Shown: positions 1 to 8,003 of the stretch, piece by piece
Layout of the letters: every line of letters begins with the position of its first letter
How positions within the stretch are numbered: the stretch's first letter is position 1
Assembly: GCA_024709365.1 (NCBI GenBank)
Contig: JANJWV010000039.1
Span: 1-50,718 of the forward strand
From: Desulfomicrobium sp.
GTDB lineage: Bacteria; Desulfobacterota; Desulfovibrionia; Desulfovibrionales; Desulfomicrobiaceae
DNA: 50,718 bases
Direction: 5' to 3'
Notes under the pieces: generated by a model
The model's database searches: none
What the model was told of the DNA's origin: nothing
The model's input: only the letters and a program-made list of their open reading frames with translations
Position numbers and translations under genes: made by a program

Positions 1-212
1 GGCTCGCCCACAGCCTGAAAGGCTCTTCAGCCATGATCGGCGCCCTGGATATCCATGTCCTGGCCAAAGAACTCGAAGCTTCGAACAACGAAAACGCCGA
101 CCCGGCACGAAACGCCGACCTCTTTCAACGTCTCGAAACGCTCATTCTCAGGGCAAACCAAAGCATTGACGCCTGCATCAAGCGTCAGCACAGACTCTTC
201 CGGGAACCCTGA
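1..212 (+). CDS. C-terminal end of an Hpt (histidine phosphotransfer) domain protein, partial
   Basis: The reading frame enters from before the window (first full codon at base 3) and ends in TGA at 210-212, giving 69 residues. It contains AHSLKGSSAMIGA, the Hpt signature in which the His accepts a phosphoryl group from a response-regulator aspartate. The rest is helical, as expected for the last helices of an Hpt bundle. Such domains usually sit at the C terminus of hybrid histidine kinases or stand alone in a phosphorelay. Which applies cannot be seen here. The nearby LuxR-type and HD-GYP regulators are possible partners (inference). Its 3' end overlaps the convergent TPR gene by 35 bases. 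Confidence 0.75.
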   Translation, partial: LAHSLKGSSAMIGALDIHVLAKELEASNNENADPARNADLFQRLETLILRANQSIDACIKRQHRLFREP

Positions 213-864
213 AACGATTCCGCCCGCCCGGAGCGACAGGCAGCTGCTTCAGTATCCCCTCGCTCCGCAGATACCTTTCGGCCACCATACTCTTGCCCAT
301 GGGGACATCGTCCTCAAGCAGTGTCGGTCGCGGATATCTCCGGTCCAGTTCATAGGCGCGCAGAAAGTCCCGGTATGCCTCCCTGACGCTGTTCAGTTTC
401 AGCAGCATCCGTCCGCGTTCGTAATGATACTCGGCCCTGCCCGGCATGAGTTCGATCAGCCGGCTCAAATCCTTCAGCGCCTGACGATGCAGCGAAAGCC
501 GCGAGCACAACTTCCACCGCCCCTGGAGGGCCCCTGCGTGATCCGGCTCAAGGGTGATGGCCAGGGTATAGCTCGACAGGGCGGCATCAAGACGTCCGGC
601 CTGCGACAATGTCTCCGCAAGCCGGAAATGGGCGGCCGCCGATCCGCCCTCCATGGCAACGGCGGCGGACAAGCCGCCGACCCCGTTCCATCCGCCCCGA
701 TTGCGCTCCCGCCCACGCACGTCATCCTGACAATTCCCTTGTCGGCTTGAAGTCAGACCGCCCTCTCCCCGCCCAGGCGACCCGACGTCGCCGGCCGTGC
801 AGACCAGCGGCATGGCCACCACGACGGAGCACATCCATACGCACAATCTCTCTGACATAGCCAT
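178..864 (-). CDS. exported tetratricopeptide-repeat protein
   Basis: This encodes 228 residues. The ATG at 864 is chosen because GGAGG lies 8 bases upstream; in-frame ATGs at 885 and 879 lie upstream of that site. The N terminus is signal-peptide-like: a short basic start, a hydrophobic stretch and a likely cleavage near Cys-Thr-Ala. A low-complexity Gly/Arg-rich linker follows. From about residue 75 there are two to three TPR-like helical pairs, with motifs such as AHFRLAETLSQAGRLDAALS and YHYERGRMLLKLNSVREAY. TPRs are protein-interaction scaffolds; the partner is unknown. The AT-rich DNA at 886-960 probably holds its promoter. The C terminus overlaps the Hpt gene tail to tail. Function beyond a periplasmic or cell-envelope scaffold is not supported. 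Confidence 0.65.
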   Translation of the reverse strand: MAMSERLCVWMCSVVVAMPLVCTAGDVGSPGRGEGGLTSSRQGNCQDDVRGRERNRGGWNGVGGLSAAVAMEGGSAAAHFRLAETLSQAGRLDAALSSYTLAITLEPDHAGALQGRWKLCSRLSLHRQALKDLSRLIELMPGRAEYHYERGRMLLKLNSVREAYRDFLRAYELDRRYPRPTLLEDDVPMGKSMVAERYLRSEGILKQLPVAPGGRNRFRVPGRVCADA

Positions 865-885
865 GACATATACCTCCATATGCAT

Positions 886-1757
886 ACTTATCTATATATC
901 GAAATGAAATTTATAAATACTTACTACGTATAAATTATTTCTTCGAATAGTCATTTATACTAACATACACGCGCAAGCATATCATGTGCCATCGTTATAG
1001 ACGCGATAGCTCCACCACAACGTCGCAGCGCCCCAGGCTTGATGTCCCCAACATTGCCGCCTCGCAACGACCAATCCCGCTTGATCGGGTCAGACTGCGG
1101 CTCTCTGCCGAAAGAGCACTCGGACGAGCCGCGCGGCAAAAAATTCCCGCCTTCACGCCGGGACAGGAACGCCAAAATTACCGGACACGACACGGCACGA
1201 CGAGGCGAGGGACGGCTTCGAAAATTCAGGAAGCAAACGGGACCAGGCCGCAGGAAATGCCGCCTGCTGCCCAGCAGGGGATTCCGGGCCGCGCGGACGG
1301 TTGATGAGCAAACGGGACAGAGCATCGACAGGGGAGAAAGGAGGGGACGCATGTTCCCTGGTCGTCACGGGGAGGAAGCAGACAACACGCAGGAAGGCTT
1401 CACGAGACGCGGCGAGAATCCGTGCCGAAACGTCCACGACGAGCTGGACGCAACTCATTGAATTCATTCAAGATATTTGGAGGTCAGACAACGTCAACCA
1501 AGCCAAAAGCAAAGAAAATACCATCATACTCAAAAATCATTACAGAGCGATGAGCATTATGCGCAACAATATATACTCATTAATACCTAGCATAGAAAAC
1601 AAACGAACACAGAAATACTTACTAAATAATGCAACAAATACTCAATAACTTCAATTAATCGAAAACCATGAATCACGTAAAGACTCAATACGGATACGAA
1701 GAGGCACAGCACAGGCGACCATTCGCATCAGAATCATTCAGATAATAAGGGGTATAC
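886..1757. other. long intergenic region without a convincing gene
   Basis: About 870 bases separate the TPR gene from the response regulator. The ends (886-980 and 1480-1750) are AT-rich and the middle is GC-rich. Open frames exist on both strands in the middle, but their translations are Arg/Pro/Ser-rich, lack recognisable domains and lack good ribosome sites, so I treat them as chance frames or decayed sequence. The AT-rich flanks probably carry the promoters for the TPR gene (minus) and the response regulator (plus). No tRNA, clear terminator or repeat was seen. Confidence 0.5.
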
Positions 1758-1760
1758 GTG

Positions 1761-2426
1761 ATGATGCACAAAATTCTGCTCGTCGAGGACGACAACCTTC
1801 TGCGCATGGGACTCAAATCGATGCTTGAAATGCAGGGAGACTATGTCGTTGAAAGGCACGTTGCGACAGGCAAGGAAGCCATTCAGGCTTGTCAACAGAA
1901 CGCTCCGGATATCGTCATACTCGACTTGCGCCTCCCTGACGAGGCCGGCACTGCCGTGATGAAAAAAATCAAGAAAATGCAACCTGATATAAAGGTGATC
2001 ATCCTCTCTTCACATGATGACAATGAATTGATATACGAAACACTGGAATGTGGCGCCAACGCATACATCCTGAAAGGCGCGAACCCCGAAGAACTTTTTC
2101 TCGCCATAAAATATGCATTTACGAACGATCTGTTCATCAGTCCTAAACTCGCAAAGATAATTGTAAAAGATTATTTATTCGTCAACAGGCAGAGAAAAAC
2201 GCTTCCACCTCTCCAAAATCTCACTTCCAGAGAGAAGGAAGTTGTCAAATACATCATCGACGGAAAAAAAAGCAAAGATATCGCCGAACATCTCTACATC
2301 AGCATCAAAACTGTAAACAAACACAGGTCGAACATACTCGGAAAACTGGGAATCAACAGTTGCAATGAACTCAGAAGAGGAAGCATCCATCTATTCGATG
2401 AACTCGAAAAGACAACAAAAAAATAA
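1761..2426 (+). CDS. NarL/LuxR-family two-component response regulator
   Basis: This encodes about 221 residues. An N-terminal receiver domain carries acidic residues at about 10-11, phosphoacceptor Asp in VILDLRLPD at about 55, Ser84 and Lys105. The C-terminal LuxR helix-turn-helix has LTSREKEVVKYIIDGK followed by SIKTVNKHRSNILGKL. Phosphorylation should promote dimerisation and DNA binding. AAGGGG lies 8 bases before the ATG at 1761, which I prefer to the GTG at 1758. The next gene starts 20 bases after this stop, so the two are probably co-transcribed. The kinase is not in view apart from the Hpt fragment at the window start. Base composition is more AT-rich than the downstream metabolic genes. 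The promoter target is unknown. Confidence 0.88.
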   Translation: MMHKILLVEDDNLLRMGLKSMLEMQGDYVVERHVATGKEAIQACQQNAPDIVILDLRLPDEAGTAVMKKIKKMQPDIKVIILSSHDDNELIYETLECGANAYILKGANPEELFLAIKYAFTNDLFISPKLAKIIVKDYLFVNRQRKTLPPLQNLTSREKEVVKYIIDGKKSKDIAEHLYISIKTVNKHRSNILGKLGINSCNELRRGSIHLFDELEKTTKK

Positions 2427-2445
2427 TAGGAATAGGAGACAAAAA

Positions 2446-3606
2446 ATGTTTTCCTGCAAAACTCATCACATGTTTCCAACTCCATGCTCCGACAATAATA
2501 AAAATCAAGAAATTAGCCAGTTGAATGAAAACCTGCTTCCATTTCATGCAACAGAAAAAAAGACGATCCTCATAGTCGACGATGTCGGCATAAACATCGA
2601 CATTCTCGCTTACTGTCTAGGTGAAGGCTACAAGATTTCGGCATCGCAGGACAGCTCGATCGCGCTCAAAAGCATTGAACTGGAGAAGCCGAGCATGATC
2701 ATCCTCGACCTCTTCATGCCGGAGATCGACGGGTTTGAATTCTGCCGAATCATCAAGTCCGACGAGAATTTTTGCGATATTCCCGTTGTGTTCATCACGT
2801 CGGCATCCGATGCGGACACCCTCAGCAAGGCTTTCTCCATCGGGGCCGTCGACTACATCACGAAGCCTATCTCCGCCCTTGAAGTGAGGGCGCGCATCAG
2901 AACGCACCTGCGGCTCAAGGCCGCCGAAGACGCGCTGCGGGAACAAAACCATCTCCTGGAGATCAAGGTTGCGCAGCGCACCCAAAAAATCCAAGAAAAG
3001 CAAAATGAAATCAATGAAGTACAACACGAAGCAATCCTCAGGCTATGCCTCGCCTCCGAACTCAGGGACAAGGAAACAGGCATGCACATTCGCCGGATTC
3101 AGGAATACTCGGCCCTGCTGGGACGCAAATGCGGCCTGCCGGAGGATCATGTCGAACTCCTCTACCTGGCCAGCGCCATGCACGACCTCGGGAAAATCGG
3201 CATCCCCGACAGCATTTTGCTCAAGCCGGGCAAGCTCGACGCCGAAGAGTGGGTCATCATGAAAAGCCACACCGTCATCGGCGCCCAGAGCCTTGCCAAC
3301 AGCCGCTTCAGGCTCCTCCAACTGGCTGAGGCCATTGCGCGATCCCATCACGAAAAATGGGACGGCAATGGGTACCCAAGCGGTCTCAAAGGTCTTGAAA
3401 TCCCCATGGAAGCCAGGATCGTGAGCATCGTCGACAGCTTTGACGCCATGCTCTCGCAACGGCCCTACAAAAAACCGATGCCTCTCGATGAAGTCATGGA
3501 GATCATTCGATCCGAAAGGGGCCGGGCGTTTGATCCGGCCATCGTGGACATCTTTCTCGCCAACATCGCGGAGTTCCAAAGCGTCGCGACGGCCTTCGCC
3601 GACTGA
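2446..3606 (+). CDS. REC-HD-GYP protein, cyclic-di-GMP phosphodiesterase response regulator (RpfG type)
   Basis: This encodes 386 residues from the ATG at 2446, which has AGGAG upstream. An earlier in-frame ATG at 2365 would overlap the previous gene and adds a Lys/Asn-rich tail, so it is unlikely. Residues 40-155 form a receiver domain (Asp45/46, phosphoacceptor Asp88, Lys140). A coiled coil (about 158-195) links it to an HD-GYP domain with His246-Asp247 in AMHDLGKIGIPD, His301-His302 and the Gly309-Tyr310-Pro311 motif in HHEKWDGNGYP. All metal-binding signature residues seen are intact, so hydrolysis of c-di-GMP is expected. It follows the LuxR regulator directly, suggesting one stimulus drives both transcription and c-di-GMP turnover (inference). 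Confidence 0.93.
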   Translation: MFSCKTHHMFPTPCSDNNKNQEISQLNENLLPFHATEKKTILIVDDVGINIDILAYCLGEGYKISASQDSSIALKSIELEKPSMIILDLFMPEIDGFEFCRIIKSDENFCDIPVVFITSASDADTLSKAFSIGAVDYITKPISALEVRARIRTHLRLKAAEDALREQNHLLEIKVAQRTQKIQEKQNEINEVQHEAILRLCLASELRDKETGMHIRRIQEYSALLGRKCGLPEDHVELLYLASAMHDLGKIGIPDSILLKPGKLDAEEWVIMKSHTVIGAQSLANSRFRLLQLAEAIARSHHEKWDGNGYPSGLKGLEIPMEARIVSIVDSFDAMLSQRPYKKPMPLDEVMEIIRSERGRAFDPAIVDIFLANIAEFQSVATAFAD

Positions 3607-3984
3607 ACTCCCTGCTGCCGCGACAGCCCGACCGACGACCAGGCCGGATCAGACACGGCGGAGCGTCATGACCGCCTACCCCCGGTTATGCTTCTTTCGC
3701 CCGTCAATTCCGACCTCCGCACTCCTCCCGGGCCCGTTCATCCCGTATTCCGCCTGCCAGGGCGACTCCGCGGCTGGCCCGTGAGGCATCGGGCCGACCG
3801 CCGGTTGAGCGGCGCGATTCCCACGATGAGCGGCATCGCCCTCAACCCCGCCGCAGACCACGCCTTTCGCCTGACCAATGACCGCTATCCTCCGCCATTC
3901 ACCTGAAACCGGATGCAAAGCCCCAAAAAGCGTGTCAAAAGGAGGCATCATCAACCCCGGAACAAGGACAGCATGGAGGGAGAA
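3607..3984. other. intergenic region upstream of the symporter operon
   Basis: About 378 bases lie between the HD-GYP gene and the symporter small subunit. Open frames here give no recognisable protein. There is an AAAAGGAGG motif near 3938-3946, followed by ATC codons rather than a start codon, so it does not mark a gene I can support. The region presumably holds the symporter promoter, but no clear -35/-10 pair was seen. Confidence 0.4.
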
Positions 3985-4236
3985 ATGGAAAAGTCGATGC
4001 AACGGTACTGGAAGGCGAACCTGACCTACATGGTCGTGCTTCTGTCCATTTGGGCCCTGGTTTCGTACGTCTTCGGCATCATCTTCGTGAACGAGCTCAA
4101 CGCCTTCCACCTCGGCGGCTTCCCCCTGGGCTTCTGGTTCGCCCAGCAAGGGTCCATCTTCGTATTCGTCATCCTCATCCTCGCCTACTTCCTGCTCATG
4201 GACCGGCTGGACAAGAAATTCGACGTGCACGAATAA
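3985..4236 (+). CDS. DUF4212 small subunit of a sodium/solute symporter
   Basis: This encodes 83 residues. The ATG at 3985 is chosen because GGAGG lies 5 bases upstream; an in-frame start at 3913 would add a basic, non-conserved tail. There are two transmembrane helices (about residues 14-36 and 50-72). The first is preceded by a typical motif, YWKANLTYM, and the inter-helix stretch has FPLGFWFAQQGS. The C terminus is charged and cytoplasmic. DUF4212 proteins are encoded directly before an SSS-family permease and are treated as its small subunit. That is the arrangement here, with only 24 bases to the large subunit. The substrate is not evident; acetate or another short organic acid is commonly proposed for this family. 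Confidence 0.88.
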   Translation: MEKSMQRYWKANLTYMVVLLSIWALVSYVFGIIFVNELNAFHLGGFPLGFWFAQQGSIFVFVILILAYFLLMDRLDKKFDVHE

Positions 4237-4260
4237 CCTACGCCATCACGGGGAAAGCAT

Positions 4261-6036
4261 ATGTCACTGCAAATCTGGACCTATCTCATCGTCGGGGCGA
4301 CCTTCGCACTCTACATCGGCATCGCCTGGAGCGCGCGGGTCAAGGACACCAAGGGCTTCTATGTGGCCGGCGGCGGCGTGCCCCCACTGGCCAACGGCAT
4401 GGCCACGGCCGCGGACTGGATGAGCGCGGCGTCCTTCATCTCCATGTCCGGCATGATCGCCTTCATGGGCTACGCCGGCTGCATGTACCTCATGGGCTGG
4501 ACCGGCGGCTACGTGCTCCTGGCCCTGCTCCTGGCCCCCTACCTGCGCAAGTTCGGCAAGTTCACGGTGCCGGACTTCGTCGGCGACCGCTACTACTCCT
4601 CGGCCGCGCGCGTGGTGGCCCTGGTCTGCGCCATCTTCGTCTCCCTGACCTACGTGGCCGGGCAGATGCGCGGCGTGGGCATCGTCTTCAGCCGCTTCCT
4701 CGAAGTGGACGTCAACACGGGCGTGATCATCGGCATGGTCCTGGTCTTCTTCTACGCCGGCATCGGCGGCATGAAGGGCATCACCTGGACCCAGGTCGCC
4801 CAGTACTGCGTGCTCATCACGGCCTTCCTGGTCCCTGCCATCGCCATTTCCGCCAAACTGACCGGACATTTCCTGCCCCAGATCGGATTCGGCAGCACCC
4901 TGGTCGACGGACCGCATTCAGGCAAATACCTGCTCGACACCCTGAACCAGATCGGAACGGACCTGGGCTTCGCCGAATACACCTCGGCCTTCGGGGCGGG
5001 CTCCAAGCCCATGATCGACGTCTTCGCCATCACCATGTGCCTCATGGTCGGCACGGCCGGGCTGCCCCACGTCATCATCCGCTTCTACACCGTGCCCACG
5101 GTTCGGGCGGCGCGCATCTCGGCCTTCTACGCCCTGATCTTCATCGCCATCCTGTACACCACGGCCCCGGCCCTGGGCGCCTTCGCGCGCTACACCCTGA
5201 CCAACGTGCTGAGCGACACCACCTACGCCACGGCCCCGTCCTGGTTCAAGAACTGGGAGAAGACGGGCCTTCTGGCCTGGATGGACAAGAACAACGACGG
5301 CGTCATCACCTACCGCGCCGGCGCGCCCTTCAAGGGCAAACCGGTCTTCAGCGGCGAAGCCGGGCCCGCCGGACAGCGCATGCTCAAGAACGAGGCCACG
5401 GACAACGCCAACGAACTGTACATCGACAACGACATCATGGTCCTGGCCACGCCCGAGATCTCACAGCTCCCGAACTGGGTCATCGCCCTGGTGGCGGCCG
5501 GCGGCCTGGCCGCGGCCCTGTCCACGGCGGCGGGGCTCCTGCTGGTCATCTCCTCGGCCATCTCCCACGACCTCTACTACCGCATCATCAACCGCGAGGC
5601 ATCCGAGCAGAAGCGCCTGGCCATCGGACGCATCATGATGGGCATCGCCGTCATGGTGGCCGGGTACTTCGGCATCAACCCGCCCGGCTTCGTGGCCCAG
5701 GTGGTGGCCTTCGCCTTCGGCTTGGCCTCGGCGTCCTTCTTCCCGGTCATCGTACTCGGCATCTTCTGGAAGCGGGCCACTAGGGAAGGGGCCATCAGCG
5801 GCATGGTCACGGGCATCGGCTTCACCATGTTCTACATCGTGCAGACCAAGTTCATGGGCGTGGCCCCGTGGTTCATGAATATCAGCCCCGAGGGCATCGG
5901 CACCGTGGGCATGCTCATCAACTTCGCGGTGACCATCGTGGTGTCCCTGTGCACGGCAGCCCCGCCGGCCGCCGTGCAGGACATGGTCGAAAGCGTGCGC
6001 ATCCCCCGCGGGGCCGGCGCGGCGGTGGACCACTAA
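4261..6036 (+). CDS. sodium:solute symporter (SSS family), large subunit
   Basis: This encodes 591 residues with about 13 predicted transmembrane helices. Family features include the N-terminal SARVKDTKGFYVAGG segment, the ATAADWMSAASFISMSG helix that contributes to the sodium and substrate sites, and the MRGVGIVFSRFLEV region. It matches the TIGR03648/VC_2705-type subfamily that pairs with DUF4212. An insertion of roughly 80 residues (about 325-405), probably an external loop, contains DKNNDGVIT (342-350), which resembles a calcium-binding EF-hand loop. GGGGA precedes the ATG. It is followed by a GC-rich hairpin and then the cNMP/CBS/DUF294 gene, suggesting one transcript. Likely role: sodium-driven uptake of an organic acid at the inner membrane; the substrate is inferred only. 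Confidence 0.9.
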   Translation: MSLQIWTYLIVGATFALYIGIAWSARVKDTKGFYVAGGGVPPLANGMATAADWMSAASFISMSGMIAFMGYAGCMYLMGWTGGYVLLALLLAPYLRKFGKFTVPDFVGDRYYSSAARVVALVCAIFVSLTYVAGQMRGVGIVFSRFLEVDVNTGVIIGMVLVFFYAGIGGMKGITWTQVAQYCVLITAFLVPAIAISAKLTGHFLPQIGFGSTLVDGPHSGKYLLDTLNQIGTDLGFAEYTSAFGAGSKPMIDVFAITMCLMVGTAGLPHVIIRFYTVPTVRAARISAFYALIFIAILYTTAPALGAFARYTLTNVLSDTTYATAPSWFKNWEKTGLLAWMDKNNDGVITYRAGAPFKGKPVFSGEAGPAGQRMLKNEATDNANELYIDNDIMVLATPEISQLPNWVIALVAAGGLAAALSTAAGLLLVISSAISHDLYYRIINREASEQKRLAIGRIMMGIAVMVAGYFGINPPGFVAQVVAFAFGLASASFFPVIVLGIFWKRATREGAISGMVTGIGFTMFYIVQTKFMGVAPWFMNISPEGIGTVGMLINFAVTIVVSLCTAAPPAAVQDMVESVRIPRGAGAAVDH

Positions 6037-6046
6037 CCTCTGACGC

Positions 6047-6068
6047 GGGGGCCGGGCGACCGGCCCCC
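6047..6068 (+). promoter_or_regulatory. GC-rich intercistronic hairpin with GCGA loop
   Basis: GGGGGCCGG (6047-6055) pairs perfectly with CCGGCCCCC (6060-6068) around a GCGA tetraloop. No T-run follows, so it is not a standard terminator. It sits 11 bases after the symporter stop and just before the downstream ribosome site. It may stabilise the upstream mRNA or reduce expression of the next gene. Confidence 0.55.
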
Positions 6069-6084
6069 GGACAAGGACGGCGCC

Positions 6085-7998
6085 ATGAACGCGGGAATCC
6101 AGCCTGCGGGGTACGACAGCATCATCACCTTCCTGGAGGGCACCCTGCCCTTCTCGGAACTGGACCGGCCCAGCCTGGTCCGCATCGCCAGGCACTGTCT
6201 GGTGGACTTCTTCCCGGCCGGAACCCGCCTTCTTCGACGGGGGGTGAGCGAAGTGGACGGACTCTACCTGATCCAGAAGGGGGCCATCCGCCTCTTTCAC
6301 GAGGACGAGGGCGTCCTGGTGGACATCCGCACCGACGGGGCGTCCCTGGGCGCCCTGTCCCTGTTCAACGGGGAGAAGGCAGCCCTGGACGCCGAGACCG
6401 TCGAGGACACCTTCCTCATCAAGATCCCTCGCGACAAGTTCTTCGAGGCCGTTCACCTGAACCCCGCCATCCCGCGCTTCTACCTCAAGTCCTTCGCCGA
6501 CACCTTCCTGTCCAAGGCCTTCGAGGAAATGCGCTGCAAGCCCGCGGCCCAGCACGAGGACCACAGCCTGCACCTCTTCAGCAACCCCGTGGGCGGCCTG
6601 GTCAGCCGCGAACCCGTCAGCGTCCCCTTCGGCCTGAGCATCCAGGCCGCGGCCAGGGAGATGATCCGTCACAACACCGGTTCCCTCCTCTTCCGCGAAC
6701 CGTCGGGGGAGATCTGCGGCATCGTCACCGACACGGACCTGCGCAAGGCCATGGCCCTGGGCCTGGACCTGCAGGCCCCGGCCGAGACCATCATGTCCAC
6801 GCCCGTGGAGAGCATCGACGCCTCGGCCGTGTGCTTCGACGCCCTCATGACCATGATGTCACGAAACATCCACCATCTCGTGGTCAAGAGCCACGACAAG
6901 GTGCAGGGGGTCATCAGCTCCCACGACATCATGCTCCTGCAGGGCCGCTCGCCCATGTCCGTGTTCCGGGAGATCGCCTCGCGCACGACCATCGCCGGCC
7001 TCTACCCCCTGCACGACAGCATCACCCCGGTCATCCGCACCCTGGTCCAGCAGGGGGCCAAGGCGGGCAACATCACGCGCATGATCGCCATCCTGAACGA
7101 CCAGATCATCACGCGCCTGATCGAACTCATGCTGCGCGAACTGGGCCCTCCGCCCGTCAAGTTCTGCCTGCTGCTCATGGGCAGCGAGGGCCGGCGCGAA
7201 CAGACCTTTGCCACGGACCAGGACAACGCCCTGATCATCGACAACTGCGGGGTGGATTTTCTGGAGCGGGCCGCGGAGACGTACTTCTCGGCCTTCACGG
7301 AGCGCATGGTCGGCCACCTCATCAACTGCGGCTTCCCGCGCTGCCCAGGCGACATGATGGCCTCCAACCCCGCCTGGCGGGGCAGCCTGGACACCTGGAA
7401 AGGGAGGGTCGACACCTGGGTCGCCGCGCCCGAGCCCCAGCGCGTGCTGGCAAGCTCCGTCTTCTTCGACTTTCGCGGCGTCGCCGGCCACAAGGAGCTG
7501 GCCGAGAACCTGCGCCAGCACGTCACCAGCGCCTGCGCCGGCAAGGACCTCTTCCTGCGCTACCTGGCGGCAGACTGCCTGAACGCCCGCCCGCCCCTGA
7601 CCTTCTTCAAGAACTTCATGGTCGAGAAGGACGGGGAGCACAAAAACACCCTGGACATCAAGGCCCGGGGACTTCTGCCCTTCATGGACTTCGCCCGGGT
7701 CATGTCCCTCTACCACGGCATCCGCGAGACCGGCACCCTGACCAGGCTCGACCTCCTGCACCAGGCCGGGCACCTCTCGCGCGACCTGTACCACGAAGCG
7801 CGGGAGGCCTTCGAGTTCCTGCTCCACGCCCGGCTCATGCACCAGCTCGAACAGATGGAGGCCGGGCAGAAGCCCGACAACCGCATCGACCCCGGCACCC
7901 TCTCGGCCCTGGAAAAGCGCACCCTGCGCGAGGCCTTCGGGGTCATCACCGCCCTGCACGGCGTGCTGCGCGAAACCTTCCGCCTGAACATGGGGTGA
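6085..7998 (+). CDS. cNMP-binding / CBS-pair / DUF294 putative nucleotidyltransferase
   Basis: This encodes 637 residues. Domains in order: cyclic-nucleotide-binding-like barrel (about 15-140), two CBS motifs (about 170-295; e.g. GIVTDTDLRKAMALG and GVISSHDIMLL), a GlnD-like nucleotidyltransferase (DUF294, about 325-470) and a helical DUF294 C-terminal domain. The nucleotidyltransferase signature is Gly366-Ser367 followed by Asp378-Gln-Asp380 in ATDQDNALI, so the metal-binding acids are present. The family is thought to transfer a nucleotidyl group to a protein in response to adenine nucleotides sensed by CBS. The target here is unknown; the neighbouring symporter is a candidate (inference). 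AAGGA lies 7 bases before the ATG. The exonuclease gene starts 5 bases after its stop. Confidence 0.9.
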   Translation: MNAGIQPAGYDSIITFLEGTLPFSELDRPSLVRIARHCLVDFFPAGTRLLRRGVSEVDGLYLIQKGAIRLFHEDEGVLVDIRTDGASLGALSLFNGEKAALDAETVEDTFLIKIPRDKFFEAVHLNPAIPRFYLKSFADTFLSKAFEEMRCKPAAQHEDHSLHLFSNPVGGLVSREPVSVPFGLSIQAAAREMIRHNTGSLLFREPSGEICGIVTDTDLRKAMALGLDLQAPAETIMSTPVESIDASAVCFDALMTMMSRNIHHLVVKSHDKVQGVISSHDIMLLQGRSPMSVFREIASRTTIAGLYPLHDSITPVIRTLVQQGAKAGNITRMIAILNDQIITRLIELMLRELGPPPVKFCLLLMGSEGRREQTFATDQDNALIIDNCGVDFLERAAETYFSAFTERMVGHLINCGFPRCPGDMMASNPAWRGSLDTWKGRVDTWVAAPEPQRVLASSVFFDFRGVAGHKELAENLRQHVTSACAGKDLFLRYLAADCLNARPPLTFFKNFMVEKDGEHKNTLDIKARGLLPFMDFARVMSLYHGIRETGTLTRLDLLHQAGHLSRDLYHEAREAFEFLLHARLMHQLEQMEAGQKPDNRIDPGTLSALEKRTLREAFGVITALHGVLRETFRLNMG

Positions 7999-8003
7999 CG
8001 GAC

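Noticed and set aside
960-1648. Several open frames of 100-140 codons on both strands
   Set aside because: Translations are Arg/Ser/Pro-rich without domains, no good ribosome sites precede them, and they overlap one another.
4050-5783. A 577-codon open frame overlapping the symporter genes in another frame
   Set aside because: It is the His/Arg/Pro-rich shadow of high-GC coding DNA; the real frames are the DUF4212 and SSS genes.
5461-6672. A 403-codon minus-strand frame under the symporter and DUF294 genes
   Set aside because: Gly/His/Asp-rich antisense shadow with no family likeness.
5868-8003. The upstream extension of the exonuclease frame (956 codons in total)
   Set aside because: Only the part from the ATG at 8004 resembles a protein; the rest is the off-frame reading of the DUF294 gene.
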